DNA of 64,000 nt from an uncultured Bacteroidales bacterium. Lineage in GTDB: Bacteria > Bacteroidota > Bacteroidia > Bacteroidales > Paludibacteraceae. The stretch covers positions 10,165 through 74,164 of the forward strand of contig CADCCH010000007.1 of NCBI GenBank assembly GCA_902799875.1, given 5' to 3'. The notes under the pieces are model-generated. The model did no database searches. It saw nothing but the letters and a program-made list of their open reading frames with translations, and was not told the origin of the DNA. Positions within the stretch are counted from its first letter, which is position 1, and every line of letters begins with the position of its first letter. Below are positions 44,235-52,962 of the stretch, in pieces. A program made the translations under genes and the position numbers.

Positions 44235-45644
44235 ATGAAACGCTATCTTTTATCCTTTGTACTTATTCTTTGTTCTTTGCTCTGCGCTGCGGAGATCAAA
44301 TACGTCTTCTACTTCATCGGTGACGGCATGGGCGCGAATCAGGTCCTGCTCTCCGAGATGTACCGTTCAGCCGTTCAGGGTCAGCCTCTCGGTCGGGTCC
44401 AGACGCTCATGACCACTTTCCCTTATTCGGGTCACGCTTCGTCCTATTCGGCTACCAACGGTATCACCGACTCCGCTGCAGCAGGTACCTGCCTCGCTAC
44501 GGGCACCAAGACCCGCAACGGCATGCTTGGTCTGGATGCCGACTCCGCACGCCTCACGACGATAGCCGAGGAACTCAAAGCACAAGGCTGGGGCATCGGT
44601 ATCATGACTACCGTCGCCATCGACCATGCCACACCTGCCGCGTTCTACGCGCACGTGCCCAACCGCGATAAATATTATAAGATAGGTCAGCAGCTCCCGG
44701 AATCGAATTTCGATTTCTTCGGCGGCGCCGGTTTCCACCACCCGCAGGGCAAGCACGACGATAAGAAAACCAACCTCTACCGCCTCGCCGAACAATCCGG
44801 CTACACGATCGCCCACGGCCTCGAAGAGGCCTCCTCGATCACGTCGTCACGTGATCACGTGATCTCGAAACTCATCCTCGTCCAACCCGGCGACTCCGGC
44901 TTGCACCATGGATCCAACCTCCCCTATGCCATCGACCGCAAGCCCGGTGACCTGACGCTTGCGCAGATCGTCTCTACGGCAATACCTTTCCTCGATGCCC
45001 GTTATGACAAGTTCTTTATGATGGTGGAGGGCGGTATGATCGATTATGCATGCCACGGCGACGATGCCGCTACGGCGATTGGTGAAGTATGGGATATGGA
45101 CGAGGCAATGCGCGTAGCCTACGATTTCTACCTCGCTCATCCGGACGAGACCCTCATCGTCGTTACCGCCGACCATGAGACCGGCGGACTGGCTCTCGGT
45201 AACAGCGATTATACGCTCCATCTGGACTTGCTCCAGCACCAGCATTGTTCGGCATGGATCCTCTCGGACCGCTTTACCCAACTCTTCAAGGACAATAAGA
45301 AACCCTCGTGGGAGCAAGTGCAAGCCATTTATCGCGAGAGTCTCAGCTTCTGGGATCAGGTGGAAATAACGGCAGAGGAAGAGAAAGAACTGAAAACGCT
45401 ATATAAGGCAGCCTGCAAAGGCAAAGCCAAAGATACCAAGAACATGTATAAGTCGGTGAACGCCCTCGGGGATGCCGGTATCGCATTGCTGAACAAGAAA
45501 GCGCATATCGGTTGGACGACCCGCGCCCACTCTGCACATGCGGTGCCTATTTTCGCTATCGGTCCCAACGCCCAGCTCTTCTCCGGCTGGCATGACAACA
45601 CCGACATCGTCCCTCTCATCCATCGTGCGTTGCGGCAGGATTAA
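44235..45644 (+). CDS. Alkaline phosphatase, exported
   Basis: This 469-aa protein releases phosphate from organic esters in the periplasm. It has a signal peptide (MKRYLLSFVLILCSLLCAAE), a metal site FIGDGMG, the nucleophile Ser in NGITDSAAAGTCLATG, the DHATPAAFYAH segment and VTADHETGGL near the C-terminus, the standard alkaline phosphatase pattern. Length is typical. A segment SSRDHVISK at residues about 205-213 is encoded by a short DNA repeat (44841-44869) like the one just upstream of the gene. Confidence 0.93.
   Translation: MKRYLLSFVLILCSLLCAAEIKYVFYFIGDGMGANQVLLSEMYRSAVQGQPLGRVQTLMTTFPYSGHASSYSATNGITDSAAAGTCLATGTKTRNGMLGLDADSARLTTIAEELKAQGWGIGIMTTVAIDHATPAAFYAHVPNRDKYYKIGQQLPESNFDFFGGAGFHHPQGKHDDKKTNLYRLAEQSGYTIAHGLEEASSITSSRDHVISKLILVQPGDSGLHHGSNLPYAIDRKPGDLTLAQIVSTAIPFLDARYDKFFMMVEGGMIDYACHGDDAATAIGEVWDMDEAMRVAYDFYLAHPDETLIVVTADHETGGLALGNSDYTLHLDLLQHQHCSAWILSDRFTQLFKDNKKPSWEQVQAIYRESLSFWDQVEITAEEEKELKTLYKAACKGKAKDTKNMYKSVNALGDAGIALLNKKAHIGWTTRAHSAHAVPIFAIGPNAQLFSGWHDNTDIVPLIHRALRQD
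44841..44869. repeat. TCACGTGATC repeat inside the phosphatase gene
   Basis: ACGTCGTCACGTGATCACGT followed by GATCTCGAA is read in frame. It echoes the intergenic repeat at 44190-44232. Confidence 0.75.
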
Positions 45645-45679
45645 GAGGCTTCCTATGCAATGAGTGTTAGCGTAGTACA

Positions 45680-45723
45680 CCGCGACCATCCCGCGACCAT
45701 TCCGTGACCACACCGCGACCATC
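45680..45723. repeat. Four tandem 11-bp units
   Basis: CCGCGACCATC, CCGCGACCATT, CCGTGACCACA and CCGCGACCATC follow one another exactly. The period and copy number equal those of the repeat at 1445-1488, with another sequence. Confidence 0.95.
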
Positions 45724-45784
45724 GCGAACGTCTCTGTAGGATTTTAGCCGCCGTTTAGTACAGATTTGTCGCCCGCTTAAAAAC

Positions 45785-45813
45785 CAAACAACCCCGCCAA
45801 ATTGGCAGGGCTA
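45785..45813 (-). terminator. Terminator of the first DUF4160/DUF2442 pair
   Basis: CAAACAACCCCGCCA and TGGCAGGGC form a stem; on the minus strand T-rich sequence follows. It belongs to the AACCCCGCC/GGCAGGG terminator family also found at 46337, 54011 and (variant) 56476. Confidence 0.65.
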
Positions 45814-45818
45814 TCAAA

Positions 45819-46028
45819 TTATCGTTGCAAGAACCCATCAAAACATAGGTCCTCATCTATCAGAGGCCAATGAATACCATAGGGCGAACATTCGTAGTTG
45901 GCTCTCTCTTTCTCGCTTGCATGCAGTAACCTAGGGTAGCGTGCGAATGGCTCACATGCCTCACGACCATCAGCAGTACGTATCCATACTCCTGTGTCGG
46001 TCAACCATATTTTAGAAACATTAAGCAT
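45819..46028 (-). CDS. DUF2442 domain protein
   Basis: This 69-aa protein fits DUF2442: start VSKIWLTDTGVWIRTADGRE, YPRLLHASEKERANYE and the end GIHWPLIDEDLCFDGFL, the most typical part. DUF2442 proteins are commonly coded next to DUF4160 proteins and are suspected to form a toxin-antitoxin-like pair, though the activity is unknown. It begins 5 bases after the DUF4160-like gene. A related but divergent protein lies at 46575-46817. Confidence 0.82.
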   Translation of the reverse strand: MLNVSKIWLTDTGVWIRTADGREACEPFARYPRLLHASEKERANYECSPYGIHWPLIDEDLCFDGFLQR

Positions 46029-46033
46029 AGCTA

Positions 46034-46183
46034 TTAGTTTTTGAAATATTCATTCCAACGACTTACAATAATTTCCTTATTTTCCTCTATGACGGATTCT
46101 GCCAATCTCAGTTCTGATGCCTTTAATCCATTATTCTCAATGAGTTTAACCTCTGGCTCTACGCTGAAAAATAATGTTGGCAT
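46034..46183 (-). CDS. Short DUF4160-like protein
   Basis: This 49-aa protein begins MPTLFFSVEPEVKLIENNG and continues GLKASELRLAESVIEENKEI, IVSRWNEYF. The last part matches the C-terminal helix region of DUF4160 proteins, but the usual N-terminal half with the HVHV motif is reduced to a few residues, so it is a shortened member. It lies directly before the DUF2442 gene, in the normal order of such pairs. Confidence 0.65.
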   Translation of the reverse strand: MPTLFFSVEPEVKLIENNGLKASELRLAESVIEENKEIIVSRWNEYFKN

Positions 46184-46212
46184 AATAGTTTTGTATTTTC
46201 AATTTTGCGAGG

Positions 46213-46246
46213 CAAAATTACAACAAAAAATTGATATATGCAAATT
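46213..46246 (-). promoter_or_regulatory. Promoter of the first DUF4160/DUF2442 pair
   Basis: Minus-strand -7 TAATTTTG (plus 46213-46220) and -33 ATTTGCATATATCAA. The leader is about 25 bases. Upstream at 46268-46300 is a copy of the GGCCAAAAATGATCCAAAAA motif, then the sequence TCTGTTAAATCTGTATAATC, a Bacteroidales-style dispersed repeat. Confidence 0.7.
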
Positions 46247-46336
46247 TTTGAGGGATTTTCTTGCGAATTTGTCCAAAATGGCCAAAAATGATCCAAAAAG
46301 ATCTGTTAAATCTGTATAATCTGTGGGACATATAAT

Positions 46337-46375
46337 AACCAAACAACCCCGCCAAATTGGCAGGGCTGTTTGGTT
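46337..46375 (-). terminator. Terminator of the second DUF4160/DUF2442/peptide operon
   Basis: CCAAACAACCCCGCCA pairs with TGGCAGGGCTGTTTGG. The long stem matches the terminator at 45785 almost exactly on its left arm. Confidence 0.8.
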
Positions 46376-46399
46376 CATTCGCCACAAGGGCGCAGGCGA

Positions 46400-46546
46400 T
46401 TAACCTCCGATGATGCTACCACCGGGAGGAGGAGTTATACTACCTGTTCCTTCTCCACTATTCTGGAGAGGGCTTGCGGCCTGCATCAAGGACGTAGCAA
46501 AAACTTCTGCTACCTCTACCATTGGTTGATTATAATTCTTTTTCAT
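46400..46546 (-). CDS. Short peptide of the YxxPxxE family
   Basis: This 48-aa peptide starts MKKNYNQPMVEVAEVFATS, then LMQAA, and ends in a Gly/Pro/Ser-rich tail (GEGTGSITPPPGGSIIGG). It has the leader features K-x-Y-x-x-P-x-x-E and MQ seen in the peptides at 5672 and 56553, with quite different tails. It is the last gene after DUF4160 and DUF2442 genes and just before a terminator. There is no signal peptide; the mean composition of the tail resembles a precursor core. Function unknown. Confidence 0.72.
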   Translation of the reverse strand: MKKNYNQPMVEVAEVFATSLMQAASPLQNSGEGTGSITPPPGGSIIGG

Positions 46547-46574
46547 AATTGCAAATATTAGGGTTTTTATATTG

Positions 46575-46817
46575 TTATGCTGCTTTCAGTAAATCAAGCA
46601 CAGAGTATATACGTGTCATATGCTCGAACGAAAAATATTGGTCGTCCAGAATCATCCATTCATTACGGCGTTTAACCGACATATGTTGGATATCCGGGAA
46701 CATAGATACCGGAACGATAATCTCGCGACCATCGGTCAGAGACACGGAGAACTTTCCTCTATGCGAGGTAAAATCCATGTCCTTTATACCTATTTTTACA
46801 TTCGGCATCTTACACAT
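46575..46817 (-). CDS. DUF2442-like protein
   Basis: This 80-aa protein (MCKMPNVKIGIKDMDF, FSVSLTDGREIIVPVSMFPDIQHMSVKRRNEW in outline) has the DUF2442 strand pattern with ILDDQYFSFE in place of the usual LDEDL ending. AGGAGG at 9 bases before the ATG at 46817 fixes the start. It follows the DUF4160-like gene by 16 bases and precedes a short peptide gene. It is clearly divergent from the copy at 45819-46028, so the pairs are not a recent duplication. Confidence 0.7.
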   Translation of the reverse strand: MCKMPNVKIGIKDMDFTSHRGKFSVSLTDGREIIVPVSMFPDIQHMSVKRRNEWMILDDQYFSFEHMTRIYSVLDLLKAA

Positions 46818-46833
46818 AATAAGTCCTCCTGAT

Positions 46834-47130
46834 TTATTTACCAATATTTTTAAGTTCGGTCTTTTCGCCACGGAAAGTCAATGTTATCTGGTCGTTTATC
46901 AGATTCCAATGCTTATCGATGGCATTTACGATCATATTATTCTCTTTCGCGCTTAATTCTGATTCGGCAATTTCAACACATTTAGCGCCATTTGATTCTA
47001 TCCATATTTTAGCAACAGATCTACGATGACGACCGCCTTTCTTGAACACATGTACGTGTCTTCTGTTGTCGTTCGCATCAATAGGCATCGTTACCAAAAT
47101 GAATGTTTTTATGAACGCTAACTGTCCCAT
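46834..47130 (-). CDS. DUF4160-like protein
   Basis: This 98-aa protein carries the DUF4160 hallmark HVHVFKKG after DANDNRR, then KIWIESNGAKCVEIAESELSAKE and a helix NAIDKHWNLI, the common end of the family. The first 15 residues are hydrophobic and unlike the family, which might mean a slightly different start. It opens the operon DUF4160-DUF2442-peptide with its own promoter upstream (47149-47182). Confidence 0.7.
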   Translation of the reverse strand: MGQLAFIKTFILVTMPIDANDNRRHVHVFKKGGRHRRSVAKIWIESNGAKCVEIAESELSAKENNMIVNAIDKHWNLINDQITLTFRGEKTELKNIGK

Positions 47131-47148
47131 ACTTCTTCAAATCGGCTG

Positions 47149-47182
47149 CAAATTTACTACAAAAATTTGGAATACACAAGTC
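47149..47182 (-). promoter_or_regulatory. Promoter of the second DUF4160/DUF2442 operon
   Basis: Minus-strand -7 TAAATTTG (plus 47149-47156) and a -33 region CTTGTGTATTCCAAA, a looser match than elsewhere. Confidence 0.6.
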
Positions 47183-47325
47183 TTTTATGGAAAATTTCAA
47201 ATTTATTTGAGGATTTTGCTTAAAATGGCTTGTTACTCGCACAAACGTGCGAACGTTAATTCGGCGGGAACCCACCGCTGTGGGAGGGCCGAAGTTACGA
47301 CAAATTTTTATAGTTCCAGCATTTT

Positions 47326-47352
47326 GGTGGGAGGGACGAATCCCTCCTCACC
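47326..47352 (-). terminator. Hairpin after the giant protein gene
   Basis: GGTGGGAGGGA and TCCCTCCTCACC pair around CGAA. There is no strong T-run on the minus strand, so it may be a weak or rho-assisted terminator. The rest of 47183-47325 shows no gene. Confidence 0.4.
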
Positions 47353-47368
47353 ATTTGCCGAATTTAGT

Positions 47369-50300
47369 TTATTTTACCAATTTACCGGTTACATCGTACA
47401 TCTTTTCTCCACGGAGGATGTACATCTGACCGTTGATCATCATCTTAACCGGAGCGTCAGTTGCGTTGAGTGCATCCATGCCGGTTGCAGTTTGCTCGTT
47501 ATAAACAGTCATTGTTACGCGACGGCGACCCGGAGCAGGAGTTGAAGGAACATAATTCGGAACATCAGTCATATCCAGATATGCGCGGTTTGCGCCCACA
47601 TATACATTATCCGTGTTAACGAAGTAAAGTGCGTTATTGTAAATAATGTAGTTGTTTTCGGACTGTGCAATCTTTACTTGGCTGAACGAACCAACCAGAC
47701 CGTTGTTGCCCTCGGTAAGAGGAGCCAATACTGCATCACCGGTGTAAGCAACCTCAAGCGTGCTTGCTGCTGCACGGAAGATATACGGACGACCTGCATC
47801 GAGTGTACCGATAACTTCCTCCAAGATAACATCGTTTCCGTTTGCTGCTTTGCTCAGTACTTTCCAGATCGAGCCAGCTTTAACAGCGGTAACAGCCTTG
47901 TCAAGACACATGGTGTAGTACCAACCTGCGGTCAGACCAGTACGAACTTCGGTGTATTGCGGTTCCGGCTCTACAACAACTTTCTTGTAGAGTTGGATAG
48001 CTTGCTGACCGCTCTTGTAGTAACGGAAACGTAATTGATCGCTCGCGTAGTTGTAACGGAGAGCAGGACCAGCAGAACCAGTAATTACTGCCTCGCCATC
48101 TGTGATTGCAAACGTGTTCACATAAGCCTCAGTCGTGCTCTTATCCATACCGTTAGAGTTTGCTTCTCTACCGATATACAAACCACTTGCAGATTGCAGT
48201 GAACCGGCTGTTACATCAATGGTAAATACCGCAGCATCCAATTCCGTATTTCCTGCGATTTCGTCGTTTTCGATTTCAACAGCAAGTGCCTTCATTGCTT
48301 GATCTACATTATCAAGCGAGCCATCAAATACAACTGCATCATGCGTAGCGTCGCCCTCATATACAATCAGGTACTCACCATCAGTAATGTCAGCTGTAGC
48401 TGTTACTTTGCGATAAACAGTACTTGTCGGAGTCGGAGCAGGTTTGTTAACCGTAATAGTATAAGTAGCTTCACTTTCAATATATGCAGCAGTTTCATCA
48501 AAGTGTGCAGTGATGACTGCTGTACCATAGCCACCGGCAAGAGTAATTACACCATTCTCATCAACGGTTGCAACAGACTCTTTGTCGGAACTATAAGTAA
48601 TAGGACTAACACTGAATGTGTTGCTCAAAGTCGGAGCTGACCATGCATCACCGGCAGTAATTATTGCAGATGCCGGGTTGTAAGCCAAAGCAGGATTCTC
48701 CTTACCAGCAGTAACAGTAATATCGTACTCAGCAATCTTCACTTCGTTCAGATAAACCTCTGCCTTCGTGTCGCCTGCTGTGCTCAAATCAGCCTGTACG
48801 GTAAAGTCTTCAACCGGTTCAGTAATAGTTTCACCTGCGTCATAAGATGCATAAACCTCAAGACCTGTGTAGTCAAATGTACCATTCTGTTCGAATGTGG
48901 TCTCATAAGTACCGCCCAAGAAATAGTGGTCAACAGCAAGCGGATCACCAGTGTACCAAACCTTGATAGAAGCAATCTCCAAACGTCCGCTGCTTCCGGT
49001 TCCCTTATTAACGATATTCACACTTTCTACATTCAAGCCGGAAGGAGTGCTATAATCACTCGACTTAGCCACACTCTCAGAGCCTAACAGATTCTCATTG
49101 CCATCTACACTATAAGCAACGGTTGTTGCATAAGTGTTTGTAGTCGTAATCTTAACCTGATCAATCGTGCATCCCTTCTTAGCCTTTAATGTGATATATC
49201 CACCAATCTTATCAGCACTCGGGGCTTGATACAGACGGATACCATCGTTATAGTTAGCAGGTGCTGTTCCTGCCTCTCCTTGATACGATGCAAATGAGAT
49301 ATCATTCGGTGTCATATCACCGCTAACAGTAGTGAATGCAGCAGGACTATTAGCCACCTTACGAGAATCAGCAGCAACGTTAATCGTATATGAAATAACA
49401 ACTGCCTCATTGTAAGTAATCTCAATAGTCTTTTCACCTGTTGTACTCATATCCGGCTCAGAGAACGTACACATAGAAGTAATATCCACCTTATTCTCGC
49501 CGAGAGCATCGTATGCAGCATAAACAATCAGACCAGTATGGTTGAATTCTTCATCCTGCATAAATGCGGTTTGATAGGTACCACCTAACTCATAATGGTC
49601 AATAGTAGCAGGCTCGCCGGTATAGTAAACCTTAATGGAAGCAATTTCCAAACGACCATCACTACCTGTACCTAAGTTAAGAATGTTCACACTTGAAACA
49701 TTCAAACCTGTACCTGTCGTATAGGAACCAGATTTTGCTACACTTTCAGATTTCAACAAATTTTCGTTATCATCTTTACTATAAGCAACGGTTGTTGCAT
49801 ACTTGCTTGTAGTAGTAATCTGCACTTCATCAATTGTACAACCAGCTTTAGCAGTCAACGTAATGAAGCCGCCAAAGTCATTTGAGCCACCAATCTGATA
49901 CAAACGGATACCATCGTTATAGATAGCAGGAGCGGTGCTTGAGCCTCCTTGGTAAGATGCATAAGCGATATCAGCAGGAGCAAGATTTCCATTTGTTGTA
50001 GTAAATGTAGCAGGGCTGTTGGCAATATGACGGGTATCAACCGTTGCACTAACAGTCAGAGTGTACGAAACCTGTGCGGCCTTGTAGGTTCCGTTACCTG
50101 CGAACGTTGCCGAAATAGTTGCAGAACCTTCACCATTGATTGTTACCGTACCATCATTAGCTACTTCTGCTACTTGGTCATCGCTGGTCTCATAAGTTAC
50201 ATCAACACTATTGGGGTTAGTCAGCGGGTTGATGAAAGCAGCATCTCCAACAACTTTTTCTACAGCTGTTACTGCATATTCCAGACCAGCACTTGCTTTG

Positions 50301-52870
50301 CGGCTGAACGTGTAAATCGTATTGTTCTTATCGAACTCGTAAACTTCACCGTATTTCTTAAGCGTACCGGTTACAACTACTTCGTCACCAAGTTCCAAAT
50401 CTTCTTTAGCAGAGAATGCCTCTTTGCCGAGAGCAGTTGCTGCATTACCAATCAAACCACTATAAACTTCTAATTGGTTAGATGTTGTACCATCAGCAGA
50501 AATCCAATAGGTAATAGAATGATATGTATTATTATAACTATCAATCTGGCTGATGATACCTGCTACATATTGGTTTGCTATACCAGACTCATTCTCATCA
50601 ATAACAGCCTTAGCAGCCGTAATGTCGTACGGATCAAGCCATTTAGCGAAGAGCGTAGTATTCTCTGAAATTGCTGCACCAGGAACAGCTGCAACTGTCT
50701 TCTCAGAATCAGTAAACCAACCGCCGAAGTTCTTTCCAGCCTTTGTGGTCGTCGGCAGCGGATTCGGAAGAGCACTTACACTAACAGGATCAATAGCCTC
50801 ACCACCATCTACATTATACGTCAACGTTACTAACGACGAAGCAATATTCAACGTATAGGAAGCGCTATTCGCTTTGTAAGTCTCATTTCCTGCAAAAGTA
50901 GCAGTAATAGTTGTCGAGCCTGCAACGTTCAGTGTAATTTCATATACACTTGCATCAGCAAACGAAGCTTTCGTCGGATCGCTACTGCTGTAAGCAACCG
51001 TCACACCATTCGTATTCTCCAGCGTCGGGAAAGTATTTGTACCTTCGAGAGAAGCATCATAACTCTCTGCGCTCCATGCAAGACGAGCAATTGGCTTATA
51101 CGCTTCGATGGTGTTGTTGTAATCAAACTCGTAGGTAGAATTATATTTCTTAAGAGTACCCTTTACAGTTACATCGTCACCTACTGCAAGGTCATCTTTC
51201 GAAGCAAACGCAGACTTAACTACACCTGCCAAACCGCTATATACTTGCAGTTGGTTAGTGGTAGTACCATCATCCGAGATCCAATAAGTAATCGAATGAT
51301 AATTGCTTTGATAAGAATCAATTTGACTGATGATACCGGCTACGAACTTGTTGGTAAGATCACCACCTGCATCAATAGCGGCACGAGCCTGAGCAACCGT
51401 CATAACAGTTGCTTTCGTGAAGGTTTGTGTTGCTACACCACTTACATCGCTACCTTTAACAGCAATTGCCTTAACGGTAGTTGTGCCATCAGCATCTACT
51501 GTAAACGGAGCGGTATACTCTGCCGAACTCGTTGTCGGATCAACACCATTCGTAGTGTAATAAATATGGTCTGCATCTGCTTGAGTAATAGTTACCGTTG
51601 TAGATGTCAAGAAGTTGTCTGCGCCGGAAATAGTCGGTTTTGCGACTGAGGTAGTTGAGGATGTATAATAAATCTTAATAGGATCTACATTAGATGCTCC
51701 GGTACTATTACATTTAATAGCGAAGAAGCCTTTACCCGCTGCAAATGTGTAAGTAGTCACACTACCAGAAGTGCTTCCGGTAACCGCTCCGGAAGTCGGA
51801 TTCTCTGTTGTTCCAGCATAAACTACCAAGTTATTAGCCTTACCAGATACTTTTGTAATCTCAATCTTGGCAATTTCACCGAGGTCTGTCTTGTTATAAA
51901 GAAGTCCATTCGTCTTTTGGAATTGAATTCCGCCACCACTTTGATAAACTTTTGCAGTCGTAAACGTTATACCGCTTTTCTCATGGTCACCAGCATTATC
52001 GTCATAACTCGAAGTAGTAAAATCGCCCTTTACAATTTCCAAAATGGAGCCTGAGAAAGGTACGACTTTTGTATAAGTAGCCGTTGCAACAGCACTATTG
52101 TCATAGCCTGCCTTTACAGCCATCGCCTTCAAAGTTGTTGTCTCTGAGAAGTTCAAAGCAGAAGAATATACGCTAGAAGATGTTGTAGGATCATTCCCAT
52201 CGGTAGTGTAATAAATTGTTACACCTTCCGTTGCGCTTGCAATCTCGACATCAATATCATCCGTGAATGTTTCTCCATCTTCCGGATCAAATGTCGGAGT
52301 TGCGCAAGTCGGAATTGCTGGAGCAACATACTCTTTATAGAATTTAGCACTCTTGAATTCTACTTTTTTGTTACTGCTACCAATAGTGAGGTAATAAGTA
52401 ATACGATAATAACAATCTTCCCAAGCATCATCGCCATCAGGATGATTAACCGTTACTGTACTACTAGCCGCAAAAGTAGGATTGCAAGTTGATACTATAT
52501 TGGCAAAAGCTGCATCAGTAGCCACTTCTACTTTCATAGAGTTAACTGTTACAGAAGAAGCTGCACCGTGCTCGATCTCAATCTTAAGAATATTACCGGC
52601 AACGGCTCCTTTGCTATACATAGAACGACCTGTGTTCGAAAGATTTTTGCCGCCAATTCCCCAAGGATTCAGTGTCGTGTTACCCATAACATTCCAAGTG
52701 ATACCGTTGTCAACGATATCGATTGCAGTAGCGTAAGCACTAGAGCCAGAAGCTGTACTAGTAACACTACCATCAAGCGTATAGACTAAGTCATAGTCCA
52801 CCGCCCACACATTCCCCACAGAAATCATCATCACCATCAGCAGGGAGAGAAATAGTTTTAGTTTTCTCAT
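47369..52870 (-). CDS. Giant secreted multidomain surface protein
   Basis: This protein of about 1,833 aa has a signal peptide (MRKLKLFLSLLMVMMISVGNVWA). Domains in order: N-terminal beta region; two chitobiase C-terminal-like domains (VTIYYTTDGNDPTTSS near 220; IYYTTNGVDPTTSS near 445); two copies of an OB-like domain (FVAGIISQIDSYQSNYHSITYW near 515 and a near-identical copy near 790); Ig-like domains (LTYNVDGGE is an InlB-type B-repeat); a second long duplication (NDGIRLYQ.. twice, near 1020 and 1210); and the NGQ tail module (MMINGQMYILRGEKMYDVTGK). It probably acts at the surface, as an adhesin or scaffold. Its leader has been split by a toxin-antitoxin cassette. Confidence 0.8.
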   Translation of the reverse strand: MRKLKLFLSLLMVMMISVGNVWAVDYDLVYTLDGSVTSTASGSSAYATAIDIVDNGITWNVMGNTTLNPWGIGGKNLSNTGRSMYSKGAVAGNILKIEIEHGAASSVTVNSMKVEVATDAAFANIVSTCNPTFAASSTVTVNHPDGDDAWEDCYYRITYYLTIGSSNKKVEFKSAKFYKEYVAPAIPTCATPTFDPEDGETFTDDIDVEIASATEGVTIYYTTDGNDPTTSSSVYSSALNFSETTTLKAMAVKAGYDNSAVATATYTKVVPFSGSILEIVKGDFTTSSYDDNAGDHEKSGITFTTAKVYQSGGGIQFQKTNGLLYNKTDLGEIAKIEITKVSGKANNLVVYAGTTENPTSGAVTGSTSGSVTTYTFAAGKGFFAIKCNSTGASNVDPIKIYYTSSTTSVAKPTISGADNFLTSTTVTITQADADHIYYTTNGVDPTTSSAEYTAPFTVDADGTTTVKAIAVKGSDVSGVATQTFTKATVMTVAQARAAIDAGGDLTNKFVAGIISQIDSYQSNYHSITYWISDDGTTTNQLQVYSGLAGVVKSAFASKDDLAVGDDVTVKGTLKKYNSTYEFDYNNTIEAYKPIARLAWSAESYDASLEGTNTFPTLENTNGVTVAYSSSDPTKASFADASVYEITLNVAGSTTITATFAGNETYKANSASYTLNIASSLVTLTYNVDGGEAIDPVSVSALPNPLPTTTKAGKNFGGWFTDSEKTVAAVPGAAISENTTLFAKWLDPYDITAAKAVIDENESGIANQYVAGIISQIDSYNNTYHSITYWISADGTTSNQLEVYSGLIGNAATALGKEAFSAKEDLELGDEVVVTGTLKKYGEVYEFDKNNTIYTFSRKASAGLEYAVTAVEKVVGDAAFINPLTNPNSVDVTYETSDDQVAEVANDGTVTINGEGSATISATFAGNGTYKAAQVSYTLTVSATVDTRHIANSPATFTTTNGNLAPADIAYASYQGGSSTAPAIYNDGIRLYQIGGSNDFGGFITLTAKAGCTIDEVQITTTSKYATTVAYSKDDNENLLKSESVAKSGSYTTGTGLNVSSVNILNLGTGSDGRLEIASIKVYYTGEPATIDHYELGGTYQTAFMQDEEFNHTGLIVYAAYDALGENKVDITSMCTFSEPDMSTTGEKTIEITYNEAVVISYTINVAADSRKVANSPAAFTTVSGDMTPNDISFASYQGEAGTAPANYNDGIRLYQAPSADKIGGYITLKAKKGCTIDQVKITTTNTYATTVAYSVDGNENLLGSESVAKSSDYSTPSGLNVESVNIVNKGTGSSGRLEIASIKVWYTGDPLAVDHYFLGGTYETTFEQNGTFDYTGLEVYASYDAGETITEPVEDFTVQADLSTAGDTKAEVYLNEVKIAEYDITVTAGKENPALAYNPASAIITAGDAWSAPTLSNTFSVSPITYSSDKESVATVDENGVITLAGGYGTAVITAHFDETAAYIESEATYTITVNKPAPTPTSTVYRKVTATADITDGEYLIVYEGDATHDAVVFDGSLDNVDQAMKALAVEIENDEIAGNTELDAAVFTIDVTAGSLQSASGLYIGREANSNGMDKSTTEAYVNTFAITDGEAVITGSAGPALRYNYASDQLRFRYYKSGQQAIQLYKKVVVEPEPQYTEVRTGLTAGWYYTMCLDKAVTAVKAGSIWKVLSKAANGNDVILEEVIGTLDAGRPYIFRAAASTLEVAYTGDAVLAPLTEGNNGLVGSFSQVKIAQSENNYIIYNNALYFVNTDNVYVGANRAYLDMTDVPNYVPSTPAPGRRRVTMTVYNEQTATGMDALNATDAPVKMMINGQMYILRGEKMYDVTGKLVK

Positions 52871-52881
52871 AATGTTAAAAT

Positions 52882-52922
52882 TTTTAAAGTTAAACAAAAA
52901 GTTAATTATATTAGTTTGATTT
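52882..52922. repeat. 41-bp direct repeat, left copy
   Basis: This AT-rich sequence (starting TTTTAAAGTTAAACAAAAAG) is identical to 53554-53594. It is the leader of the giant gene; the right copy is the leader of the RelE-type antitoxin gene. Confidence 0.95.
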
Positions 52923-52962
52923 TGTATTTGTTTCATTACAAAACTCTTTGGAGGCCATAGGG

